From: UBA6265 sp964526965
GTDB lineage: Bacteria > Chloroflexota > Chloroflexia > Thermomicrobiales > UBA6265
Reading direction: 5' to 3'
Assembly (NCBI GenBank): GCA_964526965.1
Contig: CAZGML010000004.1
Location: 47,956-111,955 of the forward strand
Length of the DNA: 64,000 nt
Shown here one piece after another: positions 8,677 through 18,183 of the stretch. The first letter of the stretch is position 1; the number at the start of each line of letters is the position of its first letter. The notes beneath the pieces were generated by a model, which did not search any database, had not been told where the DNA came from, and worked only from the letters and a program-made list of their open reading frames with translations. The position numbers and the translations under genes were made by a program.

Positions 8677-11403
8677 GTGTCGGTCAGCACTCCGAGCTCT
8701 CCAAACACTCCAACACATGAATGGACCACGACGTTTGAAGTCGATGGCATGACCTGCGCCGCCTGCGTTCGCCGCGTGGAAAAAGCGCTCGAAAAGGTTG
8801 AAGGCGTGCAGGATGTCAGCGTCAACCTCGCTACGGAATCGGCCACCGTTTCCGCTGCTGATTCGGTCACTCCGAAGACACTCTCCTCTGCCGTTGAAAA
8901 GGCGGGATATGTCGCCGGGGATATTCAGGGACCACAGGCAGAACCGACACCGGCACAATCTGGCCAGACCGTCTCCTTCGATGTCGAAGGGATGACATGC
9001 GCGAGTTGTGTTGGGCGCGTTGAGAAGGCGCTGACCAAAATCGATGGCGTGAACAATGTGGCTGTCAACCTCGCCACGGAAACCGCCACGGTTACGTTTG
9101 ACCCAACCGTAACCACAGATACTCTTGGCTCGGCTGTAACCGGTGCGGGGTATACCCACGGACCCATCGAGCTTCCCCAGGCTGAACCAGCGGGGGCACA
9201 AGCGGTTCAGGCCCCCTCAAGTGCCGAACGCGATGCCGAAGAGCGCGATCGCAAACGCGACGCGCACATCAACGAACTCAAAACCAAGAGCCTTGTGAGC
9301 CTGGCTATTGGTGCGGTCATGATGATTCTCATGTACGTGCCATTGCCAATGAGCGATCGTACCCTCGCTCCGATTCTGCTCATTGCTGCCACATTCGTGC
9401 AGTTCTGGGCGGGTCGTGAATTCTATGTCGCAACCTGGGCGGCGCTCAAGCATGGCGCCACAAATATGAACACACTTGTTGCTGTTGGTACCTCGGTTGC
9501 GTATGGCTATAGCGCGTTTGTGGTGCTTTGGCCGCATCTGGCTGAACGCTGGCAGATTCCCTATCACCTCTATTTTGAATCGGCGGTCATCATCATTGCG
9601 CTGATCCTGCTGGGTCGATGGATGGAGGCGCGCGCCAAGAAGAGCACCGGCGATGCGATCCGCGCACTCGTTGGACTCAATGCGCCAACGGCCCGCGTGC
9701 TGCGTAACGGTATGGAGCAGGACATCCCCACCGAACAGGTGGTGGTTGGAGATGTTATTCGGGTGCGCCCGGGAGAAAAGATCCCGGTGGATGGCGTCAT
9801 CACCGATGGCAGTTCTGCAATAGATGAAAGCATGCTCACTGGAGAAGCGGTACCGGTCACCAAGTCTGCAGACGATGAGGTGATCGGGTCGACCATCAAT
9901 ACGACCGGATCTTTCCTGTTCCAGGCCACTGCTGTCGGCAAGGATACGGTGCTCGCAAACATCATCCGCATGGTTGAGGACGCGCAAGGCAGCAAGGCCC
10001 CAATGCAACGCCTGGCGGACAAGATTAGCGGCATTTTCGTACCGATTGTGCTGGTGGTTGCTGCACTCACCTTCCTTGGCTGGTACTTCTTCGGGCCAGA
10101 ACCATCGGTGAGCTACGCCGTTATCACGCTTGTGGCCGTGCTGGTGATCGCGTGTCCATGCGCACTTGGATTGGCTGCGCCGACCGCAATCATGGTTGGA
10201 ACCGGAAAGGCCGCCGAGAACGGCATTCTCGTTCGCGGTGGAGATGCGCTCGAAATGGTGCGCAAAATCGACACGGTTGTGCTGGATAAAACAGGCACGA
10301 TCACGCGCGGCAAGCCGGAGGTCACCAGCATCAAGGTGCTGGGAGATCGTGATGCATCCGACGTACTGGCCACCGCTGCTGCTGCGGAATCGCAATCCGA
10401 ACATCCACTCGCACAGGCGATTGTGGAGGCAGCCAAAGCACGTGATATCGACATCCCCACTCCCTCTCGCTTCGACAGCGTGACCGGTAAAGGCATCCTG
10501 GCTACGGTCAACGGCGAAGAGGTGGTGATCGGCAATGAGACCTTTATGCGCGAGCACAACGTCGACTCCGAACGCTTCAGGTACGCGGCTACATTCGCTG
10601 CCAATGCCGGAGCCACTCCAGTGCTCATGGCGATAAACGGCGAACCGGCTGCGGTTCTCGGTATTGCAGATGCGTTGAAGCCGGAATCCGAGAAAACCGT
10701 CTCAGATCTTAAAGCCCTTGGTCTGGATGTCTGGATGATTACTGGCGACAACGTCGCCACGGCGAACGTGATCGCCCGTGAAGTCGGTATCGAGAATGTG
10801 GTGGCCAACGTGCTTCCCAATGAAAAGGCCGACAAGGTCCAGGAGCTGCAATCGCAGGGTAAGACTGTGGCGATGGTCGGTGATGGCATCAATGATGCTC
10901 CCAGCCTGGCAACTGCCGATCTCGGCATAGCGATTGGCAGCGGGACCGACGTGGCGATGGCGGCCTCAGACATCACGCTCATCGGTGACAATCCGCACGG
11001 AATCATCACCGCGTTTGCGCTAAGCCGCCGTACAGTCGATACCATTAAGCAAGGCCTGTTCTGGGCGTTTGGCTACAATGTCGCTTTGATTCCTGTGGCG
11101 ATGGGTGTGCTTTACCCCGCCTTGGGCATTCTGCTCAACCCGATGATTGCTGCAGCAGCCATGGCCATGAGTTCGGTGAGTGTTGTTACGAACGCGCTGC
11201 GGCTACGATCTTTCAAGATGCCGGCAAATGCACGCGAGATCATCGAACCAACACTCGGCCAGCGTATTACCCAGGCAGGGTATCTGGTAGGTATCGCAAT
11301 ACTGGCACTCGCCGTTGGATGGGTCATGTGGTGGCTCACCGAGCAGGCCGGTATGGGGCTCTTCGATACGTTCTCGCCCGCCGATGAGCAAGTCCAGCAT
11401 TAA
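8677..11403 (+). CDS. copA: Copper-exporting P1B-type ATPase
   Basis: The 908-residue protein pumps Cu(I) out of the cytosol using ATP. It has two N-terminal heavy-metal-associated domains with GMTCAAC (Cys 27 and 30) and GMTCASC (Cys 108 and 111). An HMA-type transmembrane core follows with the ion-path motif CPC near residue 492, the TGEAVPV actuator loop, the phosphorylation motif DKTGTIT near residue 536, the nucleotide-domain HP dipeptide (SEHPLAQA), and the hinge GDGINDAPSLATADLG. These are diagnostic of the copper subfamily. Translation starts at a GTG preceded by a GGTGG ribosome site. copZ follows 46 bases downstream and a CsoR-like operator lies upstream, making a standard copper-inducible detoxification operon. 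Confidence 0.96.
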   Translation: MSVSTPSSPNTPTHEWTTTFEVDGMTCAACVRRVEKALEKVEGVQDVSVNLATESATVSAADSVTPKTLSSAVEKAGYVAGDIQGPQAEPTPAQSGQTVSFDVEGMTCASCVGRVEKALTKIDGVNNVAVNLATETATVTFDPTVTTDTLGSAVTGAGYTHGPIELPQAEPAGAQAVQAPSSAERDAEERDRKRDAHINELKTKSLVSLAIGAVMMILMYVPLPMSDRTLAPILLIAATFVQFWAGREFYVATWAALKHGATNMNTLVAVGTSVAYGYSAFVVLWPHLAERWQIPYHLYFESAVIIIALILLGRWMEARAKKSTGDAIRALVGLNAPTARVLRNGMEQDIPTEQVVVGDVIRVRPGEKIPVDGVITDGSSAIDESMLTGEAVPVTKSADDEVIGSTINTTGSFLFQATAVGKDTVLANIIRMVEDAQGSKAPMQRLADKISGIFVPIVLVVAALTFLGWYFFGPEPSVSYAVITLVAVLVIACPCALGLAAPTAIMVGTGKAAENGILVRGGDALEMVRKIDTVVLDKTGTITRGKPEVTSIKVLGDRDASDVLATAAAAESQSEHPLAQAIVEAAKARDIDIPTPSRFDSVTGKGILATVNGEEVVIGNETFMREHNVDSERFRYAATFAANAGATPVLMAINGEPAAVLGIADALKPESEKTVSDLKALGLDVWMITGDNVATANVIAREVGIENVVANVLPNEKADKVQELQSQGKTVAMVGDGINDAPSLATADLGIAIGSGTDVAMAASDITLIGDNPHGIITAFALSRRTVDTIKQGLFWAFGYNVALIPVAMGVLYPALGILLNPMIAAAAMAMSSVSVVTNALRLRSFKMPANAREIIEPTLGQRITQAGYLVGIAILALAVGWVMWWLTEQAGMGLFDTFSPADEQVQH

Positions 11404-11449
11404 ACCCGGGATGAACAGAGCGGATAATCCGCTCGGAAAGGAACACACT

Positions 11450-11668
11450 ATGGCACGAACAACGATAACCTTGCAGGCGCCGGACATCTCTTGCGCACAC
11501 TGCGTCTCCGCAGTTCAGAACCGCGTCGGCAATGTCGAAGGCGTCGAGTCGGTTGAAGCGTCCGCAGATACCAAGAAGATCAACATCAGTTACGACGATG
11601 ACAAAGTGGATCTTGAGAAGATCCAGGCCGAACTCGCAGACGAAGGCTATCCGGCAACAACTGCATAA
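11450..11668 (+). CDS. copZ: CopZ-like copper chaperone (HMA domain)
   Basis: This is a 72-residue single heavy-metal-associated domain with the metal loop ISCAHC near residues 13-18 and a ferredoxin-like beta-alpha-beta pattern (VSAVQNRVGNVEGVESVEAS, then KVDLEKIQAELADEGYPA). It would carry Cu(I) to the N-terminal domains of the upstream ATPase. The start ATG follows GGAAAGGAAC. It shares the copA transcript and is followed by a hairpin. The loop carries His between Ala and Cys (CAHC), as in many CopZ proteins. Confidence 0.92.
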   Translation: MARTTITLQAPDISCAHCVSAVQNRVGNVEGVESVEASADTKKINISYDDDKVDLEKIQAELADEGYPATTA

Positions 11669-11692
11669 GCGGCATTCTGCATGCGATTAGAG

Positions 11693-11722
11693 AACGGACC
11701 AGGGCAATGCCACTGGTCCGTT
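11693..11722 (+). terminator. Hairpin terminator after copZ
   Basis: A ten-base perfect stem (11693-11702 with 11713-11722) with a ten-base loop is followed by a weak T-rich stretch (ATGTTTCAT). Confidence 0.65.
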
Positions 11723-11829
11723 ATGTTTCATACTTGTCTTGCGAAATACCCGCAAACATCGCATGCTAGAGGGGCCTTATACCTCAATCGTAAGCGTGCG
11801 ATGTGGGACACAAGGGGAGATCCGAAGAG

Positions 11830-13413
11830 ATGCCAGATAGCACCGACGCCACTTTCACCGACGAGAATTCTCGACGTGACGTTGAGGCCAATCTCGAGGA
11901 ACGGATTACCGCGATGCTCAATGAACGTCCGCTAATTATGGTGTCCAATCGCGGACCGGTTGAATTTACCCGGGAGCAGGACGGCTCGTTCACCAGCCGG
12001 CAGGGCAGTGGCGGCCTTGTAACTGCTGTGCGAACGGTTTTGCAGGATCACAAGGCGATCTGGATCGCTGCCACCATGAGCAGTGGCGATCGCGCCAGAT
12101 GGCAACAGGCAGTGGCCCGGAATGAGGATTTCATACCCTCGGAGGAGACCGACACCAACTTTCGGCTCCGGTTCGTTGCTCCGGATGAAGACGCGTATAA
12201 CAAGTACTACAACGTCATCGCTAACCCCCTGCTTTGGTTCCTTCAGCACTATTTGTGGGACACACCACGCACTCCCGATATTACACATGAAACCTGGGAC
12301 GCATGGCGCAATGGCTACAAGGTGGTGAACGAGATGTTTGCCGATGAGATAATTGCCGCGTGCAACAACATCGGTGGGAGCGTCGAGCCGATCGTGATGC
12401 TGCAAGATTATCACCTCTACCTCGCGCCACAGATGATTCGGGAAAAGCGCCCGGGTGCCATCATTCAGCACTTCATTCACATCCCGTGGCCAGATCCCGA
12501 TTACTGGCGCCTGCTTCCAAGCGAAATGCGAAAGGCCGTCTGTGAGGGATTGTTGGGCAGCGATATCATCGGGTTCCAGACCCGAAGCCACGCGCGCAGC
12601 TTCATGTACACCTGCGAGGCATATGTAGATGGTGTGGAGATCGATTACAACAATCGCAAGATCATCTGGAACGGTCGCGAGATCTCCGTAGCAACCTACC
12701 CTATTTCCATTGATCCGGAAGCGGTAAAACGAATCGCCTATAGCCAGGAAGCCCGCGCATATGAACGATACCTGCCAACCCACTGGAACGAGTACACGAT
12801 TCTCCGCGCCGATCGCGCAGAGCCGAGCAAGAACATAATCCGTGGTTTCCTCGCGTTCGATCGATTCCTGGAACTGCATCCCGAGTTCCTGGATCGTGTC
12901 AACTTCATTGCCGTTACCCAACCGAGCCGGCTCGATGTCGAAGAATACCGGGATTACCTGGACGATATAAGTGCCGTGGTCGGGCGCATCAATGCCAAGT
13001 ACGCCAACGTCGAGACCGGTTGGCAACCGGTTCAGGTGATTATGGGCGAGAAGTACGCTCGCGTGCTCGCCGCCATGAAATGGTATGACCTGCTGATAGT
13101 GAACTCGTTGATGGACGGCATGAACCTCGTGGCGAAAGAAGGCGCACTGGTAAACGAACGAAGTGGTGTGCTCATGCTTTCGGAAGGCGCAGGTGCTGTT
13201 GAGCAGCTCGGCGAGTGGGCGATCGTCGTCTCACCGGCGGATATCGAAGGACATGCCGAAGCGATTTACGATGCCCTCACCATGCCGATGCCAGAACGGC
13301 ATCGACGCGCCTCAGCGATGAAACAGGCCATTGAAGACCACGATGTCACCCTGTGGTTCCGGGATCAGTTACGGGACGTCATTGCACTGGAAGACCGCAG
13401 GGCGGAAGTCTAG
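11830..13413 (+). CDS. otsA: GT20 family trehalose-6-phosphate synthase-type glycosyltransferase
   Basis: The 527-residue protein is a retaining GT20 glycosyltransferase of GT-B fold. Recognisable elements are the N-terminal VSNRGPVEF loop and GSGGLVTAV, the acceptor-domain VMLQDYHLYLAPQMIRE and HIPWPDPDYWR, the donor-domain RAEPSKNIIRGFLAF, and the SLMDGMNLVAKEG region that binds the nucleotide sugar. Members make trehalose-6-phosphate from NDP-glucose and glucose-6-phosphate; some GT20 enzymes instead make glucosylglycerol-phosphate. No trehalose-phosphatase domain or gene is nearby, so the acceptor is not fixed by context. The start at 11830 is preferred over the GTG at 11803 because the alignable sequence begins later. 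The role is probably compatible-solute synthesis. Confidence 0.85.
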   Translation: MPDSTDATFTDENSRRDVEANLEERITAMLNERPLIMVSNRGPVEFTREQDGSFTSRQGSGGLVTAVRTVLQDHKAIWIAATMSSGDRARWQQAVARNEDFIPSEETDTNFRLRFVAPDEDAYNKYYNVIANPLLWFLQHYLWDTPRTPDITHETWDAWRNGYKVVNEMFADEIIAACNNIGGSVEPIVMLQDYHLYLAPQMIREKRPGAIIQHFIHIPWPDPDYWRLLPSEMRKAVCEGLLGSDIIGFQTRSHARSFMYTCEAYVDGVEIDYNNRKIIWNGREISVATYPISIDPEAVKRIAYSQEARAYERYLPTHWNEYTILRADRAEPSKNIIRGFLAFDRFLELHPEFLDRVNFIAVTQPSRLDVEEYRDYLDDISAVVGRINAKYANVETGWQPVQVIMGEKYARVLAAMKWYDLLIVNSLMDGMNLVAKEGALVNERSGVLMLSEGAGAVEQLGEWAIVVSPADIEGHAEAIYDALTMPMPERHRRASAMKQAIEDHDVTLWFRDQLRDVIALEDRRAEV

Positions 13414-13470
13414 CTGGCATGGTAGAATCCTACACAACGAATGTACGTACACTCATTGGGCTCACTTAAC

Positions 13471-14925
13471 ATGGCTGAGACAACTGATTACCCGCCCTGC
13501 AGGTTGTTTTGCCCCGGCGTGATTGCAACTCCGGGGCGTGTGCTAATCGGAATCATCGCAGCGCTGGGAGCGTTTTTCCTCGCGGCTGCAATGCCCTCGG
13601 CGGCTGAGCAGATCCTACCCGAAGTCGCCGGAATGATCAAGAATTCAGACGGTAACCCAATCCCCAACGCCTGGGTTACAGACGGCGAAAACTACACCTT
13701 CACCGACCAACAGGGCATCTTCTATTTCAACGACGGCAAAGTCGTTCCAGGAACCTCCCTCATCGTCTCCAGCGCCGGCTACGAGCAGGAACTTGTTGTT
13801 GCGCCCAACAACGGAGATCCGGTGGACGTTGTGATGTCTCCATATTCGGTGCGGGGACTCTACTTCAATCCAGTAATCAGCAACAGTCCGGAAACCGTCA
13901 ACAGGTACATCCAGATCGCCAGGACCACCGAAGTAAATGCGGTAGTGATTGATGTAAAGGAAAACATCGTCTATTTCGATACGGATAACCCGCTCTTCCG
14001 AGAAGCCAATATGGTTGTTCCCATCATGGATCTGCCCGAGCTCCTCGATACGTTCCGTAGCAACGGCATCTACACCATTGCCCGCATTGTGGTGTTCAAG
14101 GATAGCCCCGTCGCCGAACTTCACCCCGAATACGCGGTGCGTGATTCACTCACCGGCAACCTGTGGCGCGATCAAAATGGAGCCGCATGGGTGAACCCGC
14201 TCAGCCGCGAGATGTGGGATGCAAACATCAGCCTGGCCGAAGAGGCGATCGAACTTGGCTTCGATGAAGTGCAATACGATTACATCCGCTTTCCAACCGA
14301 TGGCAATATGGCACGCGCTGATTTCGGCCAACCCGTGACGGCCGAGGATCGCGAGACTGCCATAGAGGACTTCCTGCAGATTAGTCGCGATCGCCTCATT
14401 CCGCTCGGGGGGCGGCAATCGGCGGATGTGTTCGGCTATACCACCGTGATCGACCACGATCTTGGGATCGGCCAGAACTTCACACAGGTTTCGAAAACCG
14501 TGGATTACATCAGCCCAATGATCTATCCATCGCACTGGCCGAAAGGCTCGCTGCTGGGGATTCCCGGGCACCCAAATGAATATCCCTATCTCACCGTGCA
14601 GATAAGCATGGGGGAAGCGCTCAAGCAGCTTGATGGCAATAACGTGCAGCTTCGACCATGGCTGCAGGATTTTGGCATGCGAGGTATGCGCACCTATGGT
14701 GCGGCGGACGTCCGCGCACAAATCGATGCCCTGAGGGACCTCCACATTAACAGCTGGCTGATCTGGAGTCCGAGCAACTTCTTTCATACAGATGCATTTG
14801 CTGTAGACACATCACAAGACACAGTACCCACAGCCGAGCCAAAACTTCAGCCAACCGTTCAACCGGCTCAGCCAACGCCCAAATCGCGGCTCTCGGCGAG
14901 AACCTGGTCAACTGTGAGCCACTGA
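13471..14925 (+). CDS. Exported putative glycoside hydrolase (DUF4015-like) with N-terminal CarboxypepD_reg-like domain
   Basis: The 484-residue product has a hydrophobic export segment (VLIGIIAALGAFFLAAAMPSA). A small beta-sandwich of the carboxypeptidase regulatory type follows (GNPIPNAWVTDGENYTFTD, about residues 50-120). A TIM-barrel-like domain of the DUF4015 putative glycoside hydrolase family comes next, with VNAVVIDVKEN, YTIARIVVFKD and the signature FDEVQYDYIRFPTDG. The C terminus is a Pro/Thr/Gln-rich tail. It probably acts on an extracellular or cell-wall polysaccharide; substrate unknown. An in-frame start at 13441 is possible. The last 58 bases overlap the convergent ATPase gene on the other strand. 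Confidence 0.8.
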   Translation: MAETTDYPPCRLFCPGVIATPGRVLIGIIAALGAFFLAAAMPSAAEQILPEVAGMIKNSDGNPIPNAWVTDGENYTFTDQQGIFYFNDGKVVPGTSLIVSSAGYEQELVVAPNNGDPVDVVMSPYSVRGLYFNPVISNSPETVNRYIQIARTTEVNAVVIDVKENIVYFDTDNPLFREANMVVPIMDLPELLDTFRSNGIYTIARIVVFKDSPVAELHPEYAVRDSLTGNLWRDQNGAAWVNPLSREMWDANISLAEEAIELGFDEVQYDYIRFPTDGNMARADFGQPVTAEDRETAIEDFLQISRDRLIPLGGRQSADVFGYTTVIDHDLGIGQNFTQVSKTVDYISPMIYPSHWPKGSLLGIPGHPNEYPYLTVQISMGEALKQLDGNNVQLRPWLQDFGMRGMRTYGAADVRAQIDALRDLHINSWLIWSPSNFFHTDAFAVDTSQDTVPTAEPKLQPTVQPAQPTPKSRLSARTWSTVSH

Positions 14926-16496
14926 CCGCCAAAGAGCAGGTTCACCTGGGTGCTGTAGCTGAGTGAATCGGTCAGCACACTCTCCGGCGGACCGGCAGCC
15001 ACAATGCCACCATCACCAAGCATGACCACCGTGTGGGCGCACTCGGCGGCGAGTTCAACATCGTGCGTGGCCATGAGCACCCCGAGTCCACGCTCCTGCA
15101 ACCGGCGTAGAACCTGCACGAGTTGCCGCTTGTGCCATGGATCCATACCGCGAGTGGGCTCGTCGAGCAACAGCACTTTCGGTTTGCCCGCCAACACCAC
15201 GGCAACCGCAGCGCGCTGACGCTCGCCGACACTCAGCGTGGACGGATGTCGATCAGCCGCCCAGGCAAGATCCACATCGGCTAACAGAGCCTCCACATCA
15301 ATCTCAACGTTACGCTTCCTGGCTGTGAACTCAAGTTCTTCACGCAAGGTTTCACAGAAGAATAAAGTGCTCGCGCGTTGCGGAACGTAGGCGATGCCAT
15401 CCGGGGCACTCTCCCCGGCCGGCACGATACTGCCCCCTACTTCTATTCGGCCGTCGCGTTCCCGGGCAAACCCCATCATGGCGCGGAGCAAGGTTGTTTT
15501 GCCGCTGCCATTGCGGCCCATGAGGGCGACGAGCTCGCCCTCGTGCAGGGACATGGAAGCATCGTTCACGATCTTCCTGTTTCCGACACACACCCCAACC
15601 TGCTCGAGCTGTAACACGCGATCTCCAGTTTGCGGCTTCGCAATTGACGGAGGCCGGGCGTTGGTGAGCACTTGCTCCAAAGCGCCAAAGGCCGGATGTT
15701 GTCGTTCCTGTTTGATGGTGAGAGGAAGCTGCTCCCAACCCAGCGCCCGGCCGAGCTGCGTCACAGGAGGAAGCGCGATGTCGCTCACCAAATGTGCTAT
15801 TTCCTGAGCTGTACCATCCGTGGGAGTGCCATCATCGGCGAGCAATCGCACGCTGTCCGCATGCGAAAGGATCCGTTCCAGGCGGTGCTCGGCCATTACA
15901 ATGCTGAGACCAAGATCGTCGTTCATACGTGTGACCGCGGAGATCACAGCCTCGGCACCCCACGGATCGAGTTGGCTGGTTGGCTCATCAAGCACCAGTA
16001 CTTCCGGATGCGGTGCCAACGCCGAGGCGATAGCCACACGTTGCCTTTCGCCACCGGAGAGGGTGGACGGATCGCGGTCGCGTAAATGGGCCACACCAAC
16101 GAGATCGAGGAGTTCCTCCACGCGTTTGCGCATGGTCTCATGCGGAACTCCAAGTTGTTCGAGGCTGAAGGCGATATCGTCCACCACCCGCGTGGTGAGC
16201 AGCTGCGATTCCGGATCCTGAAATACAAACCCGACATGCCTGGCCAGATCTCGCGGAGGTACGTTGCGGGTGTTGAGTCCGTTTACTGCCACATCGCCGC
16301 CGAAAGTGCCACCGGAGAAATGCGGAACGAGCCCGTTCAGCGTACGGAGAATGGTCGACTTTCCCGATCCCGATCGGCCGATGAGCAGCGCGAGCTCACC
16401 GCGACGGATCCGCCATTCAATCGATTCCAGGGTGGGATCGGCACTATCCGGCCACGAATATGAGAGGTCATTGATGTTGATCATCACTGCGGTCAT
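14868..16496 (-). CDS. ecfA: ECF transporter ATPase, two ABC domains fused (EcfA1-EcfA2)
   Basis: The 542-residue protein contains two ABC nucleotide-binding domains. The first has Walker A GRSGSGKST, a Q-loop FQDPESQLLT, signature LSGGERQR and Walker B VLVLDEPTSQLD. The second has GRNGSGKTT, QRASTLFF, a variant signature LSVGERQR and LLLDEPTRGMD. The FQDPE-Q-L Q-loop is typical of energy-coupling-factor (CbiO/EcfA) ATPases for vitamins and metals. It overlaps ecfT by four bases (ATGA), so the two are translationally coupled. It is the last gene of the cobalamin-riboswitch operon. The second signature has Val at the position usually occupied by Gly, which may make the two sites unequal. Confidence 0.92.
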   Translation of the reverse strand: MTAVMININDLSYSWPDSADPTLESIEWRIRRGELALLIGRSGSGKSTILRTLNGLVPHFSGGTFGGDVAVNGLNTRNVPPRDLARHVGFVFQDPESQLLTTRVVDDIAFSLEQLGVPHETMRKRVEELLDLVGVAHLRDRDPSTLSGGERQRVAIASALAPHPEVLVLDEPTSQLDPWGAEAVISAVTRMNDDLGLSIVMAEHRLERILSHADSVRLLADDGTPTDGTAQEIAHLVSDIALPPVTQLGRALGWEQLPLTIKQERQHPAFGALEQVLTNARPPSIAKPQTGDRVLQLEQVGVCVGNRKIVNDASMSLHEGELVALMGRNGSGKTTLLRAMMGFARERDGRIEVGGSIVPAGESAPDGIAYVPQRASTLFFCETLREELEFTARKRNVEIDVEALLADVDLAWAADRHPSTLSVGERQRAAVAVVLAGKPKVLLLDEPTRGMDPWHKRQLVQVLRRLQERGLGVLMATHDVELAAECAHTVVMLGDGGIVAAGPPESVLTDSLSYSTQVNLLFGGQWLTVDQVLAESRDLGVG

Positions 16497-17506
16497 GACG
16501 GCCTCGCTTCATACGGAAAGAGCGCAGGACCGAGAAGCGGGATCAGCGCGAGCAATATCCGAAAATCGATGGCTGGTACTTCGAGGTTTGGGTATGGATT
16601 GAAAATGATAGTGCGATAATCCTGGGAGGCAAAGAAAAGAATCACGATAAGTGACACAAGCGATGCCGCCATAACTCCGATATCAGCACGTGTGAGCTTA
16701 TGCTCGCGATAACGGGTAGTGGGCGGGGTATTCGCGCCGGATCGGGCGAAGCCGATCGCTCCCACTGCGGTGACCACCAGGGAAATCCAGAGCAGGTACC
16801 GCGCGTTCATACTGATGGCAAAGGCCAGGCAGAGCGCGCCGAAGATCGTCATCATACCAAACAGCGAAACCGACGTTTTGGCCGGAGTGGTCGAAACCGA
16901 AGCTCCGAACCCCCGTGCCTCCAGGGTCTCCGACATTGTGAGGGCACGGTTGAGAGATCCATCCAGCAACGGTACCAGGATCGGGAGCACATGGCGGACG
17001 GAGCGAATTCGATGTCCACGCGCGGCCTGAGCTTCCCGAATATCCGTATAAGCCTGGGACGCTGCTGGCAAGAACGACCACGCTACCGACCCGGAGACGG
17101 CCAGTGGAGCCACTCGCGGAGGCAGCACACGAGTCAGTGCGATCCAGTCGAGTCCGGCGGCCGCTGTGTTTCCGATGAGCACCAGGGTAATCACTGCCAC
17201 ACCAGACACCACACCGTAGGTAATTGCGTTCCAGGTGATATCCCACCCCAACAGCGGCAGGTTGAACGCCACCTGGTTTCCGCTACGAACGGTTAGCGCA
17301 TTAAAGAGGACCCCGATAGCAGCAAACACGACCGAGATGCGTACGATCCATCCCCAGCGAATCGCAGCCGGTGGTACACACACCAACCGAACCGTGAGCG
17401 CGATGCAGAGCATGGCAAGTACCAGCACGGGATGCCGACCGATCAGCATCGGGATCATGGCGCAAACAGCCCAAACGAGCCAGGTGCGGCTATCCAGTGG
17501 ACTCAT
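16493..17506 (-). CDS. ecfT: EcfT-type energy-coupling transmembrane protein
   Basis: The 337-residue protein has about six to eight hydrophobic segments. It also carries the two Ala-Arg-Gly coupling motifs that dock EcfT to the ATPases: EAQAARGHRI and ETLEARGFGA, separated by a loop with a conserved LVPLLDGSLNRAL stretch. It forms the scaffold of an ECF transporter and would connect the fused ATPase to a substrate-binding S subunit. ATG 17506 overlaps the stop of the upstream gene by four bases. No S component is encoded beside it, which suggests a shared module or an unrecognised one. The cobalamin riboswitch upstream implies vitamin B12 or its precursors as cargo. Confidence 0.88.
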   Translation of the reverse strand: MSPLDSRTWLVWAVCAMIPMLIGRHPVLVLAMLCIALTVRLVCVPPAAIRWGWIVRISVVFAAIGVLFNALTVRSGNQVAFNLPLLGWDITWNAITYGVVSGVAVITLVLIGNTAAAGLDWIALTRVLPPRVAPLAVSGSVAWSFLPAASQAYTDIREAQAARGHRIRSVRHVLPILVPLLDGSLNRALTMSETLEARGFGASVSTTPAKTSVSLFGMMTIFGALCLAFAISMNARYLLWISLVVTAVGAIGFARSGANTPPTTRYREHKLTRADIGVMAASLVSLIVILFFASQDYRTIIFNPYPNLEVPAIDFRILLALIPLLGPALFPYEARPS

Positions 17507-18177
17507 CTGTCCGCTCCCCGTCGCGAGCGGGCGCGAAACAGGAGAACACCAGCCACAACAAGTACGAGGACCAGGGCTCCTGCAGCAGGCGCCCACGCTG
17601 CGGGAGATGCTTCATCGTCGGCCTCGCCGTCGGTATGAATTGCAGGCTCGGGCGGCAGGGCACCGATATTCGCACCAGCGTTTTCTGCCAGTTCGTCAAT
17701 GGTGACGACCGGCAGATCAGGATCCTCGGAGCTCCAACTGATTGCGTAAATCTCACCATCAACCACAGTCGTTCCGCTGACACCGGAGCCGGTCATCGAC
17801 CATTCACCGTCTACCAATTTCATCATCCGCCAAAACGGCGTGGTAGACGATGACTGGCACATGGATTGTCGGCAATCGGTGGCCGGGCACCCGGTGTCAT
17901 CGATTTGGCACACCGCCTCGCCCAGCCCACCAAAACCAACGGTGACCATCTCGAGATCGGTCTCATTGAGCAAATCGATAAGCGGCGGTTCGGGTTCATC
18001 GAAAGGAATCCACACCCACGTTGTGCGCTCGTCACCGTAATCGATGATCACACCAACCTCGTTGATGTCATCCTGCGCGGCTGCCGGGAGAAAGAGCATC
18101 GCCAGAGCACACATCGCCACAATTGCGATGTGTGCTCCACGAAATCGAGTCCGGAATGGATTGCGAGTTGGCCTCAT
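17503..18177 (-). CDS. Membrane-anchored DUF4430-like protein, candidate transcobalamin beta-domain
   Basis: The 224-residue product has a signal peptide (IAIVAMCALAMLFLPAAA), an extracytoplasmic domain, a Pro/Ala-rich spacer and a C-terminal membrane anchor (AAGALVLVLVVAGVLLFRA) followed by basic residues. The domain has the pattern of DUF4430, the fold of the beta-domain of intrinsic factor/transcobalamin. The pieces are an opening strand GVIIDYGDERTTWVWI, a LIDLLNET helix, a Cys-containing loop (VCQIDDTGCPATDC), then PFWRMMKLVDGEWSMTGSG and a final VDGEIYAISW. Four cysteines are clustered in the loop and could form disulfides. It starts six bases after the preceding gene and overlaps ecfT by four. 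I infer a surface cobalamin-binding role from the fold pattern and operon; direct binding is not shown. Confidence 0.72.
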   Translation of the reverse strand: MRPTRNPFRTRFRGAHIAIVAMCALAMLFLPAAAQDDINEVGVIIDYGDERTTWVWIPFDEPEPPLIDLLNETDLEMVTVGFGGLGEAVCQIDDTGCPATDCRQSMCQSSSTTPFWRMMKLVDGEWSMTGSGVSGTTVVDGEIYAISWSSEDPDLPVVTIDELAENAGANIGALPPEPAIHTDGEADDEASPAAWAPAAGALVLVLVVAGVLLFRARSRRGADR

Positions 18178-18183
18178 GCAGGA

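Noticed and set aside
8125..9201. A 358-residue version of the zinc-ribbon protein
   Set aside because: The extension runs backwards through copA and its promoter; only the final 127 residues have their own ribosome site and plausible composition.
9217..10557. Long minus-strand frame opposite copA (and a similar one opposite the GT20 gene at 11932-13026)
   Set aside because: Both are fully covered by well-identified genes with motifs; the antisense products are His/Arg-rich with no domains.
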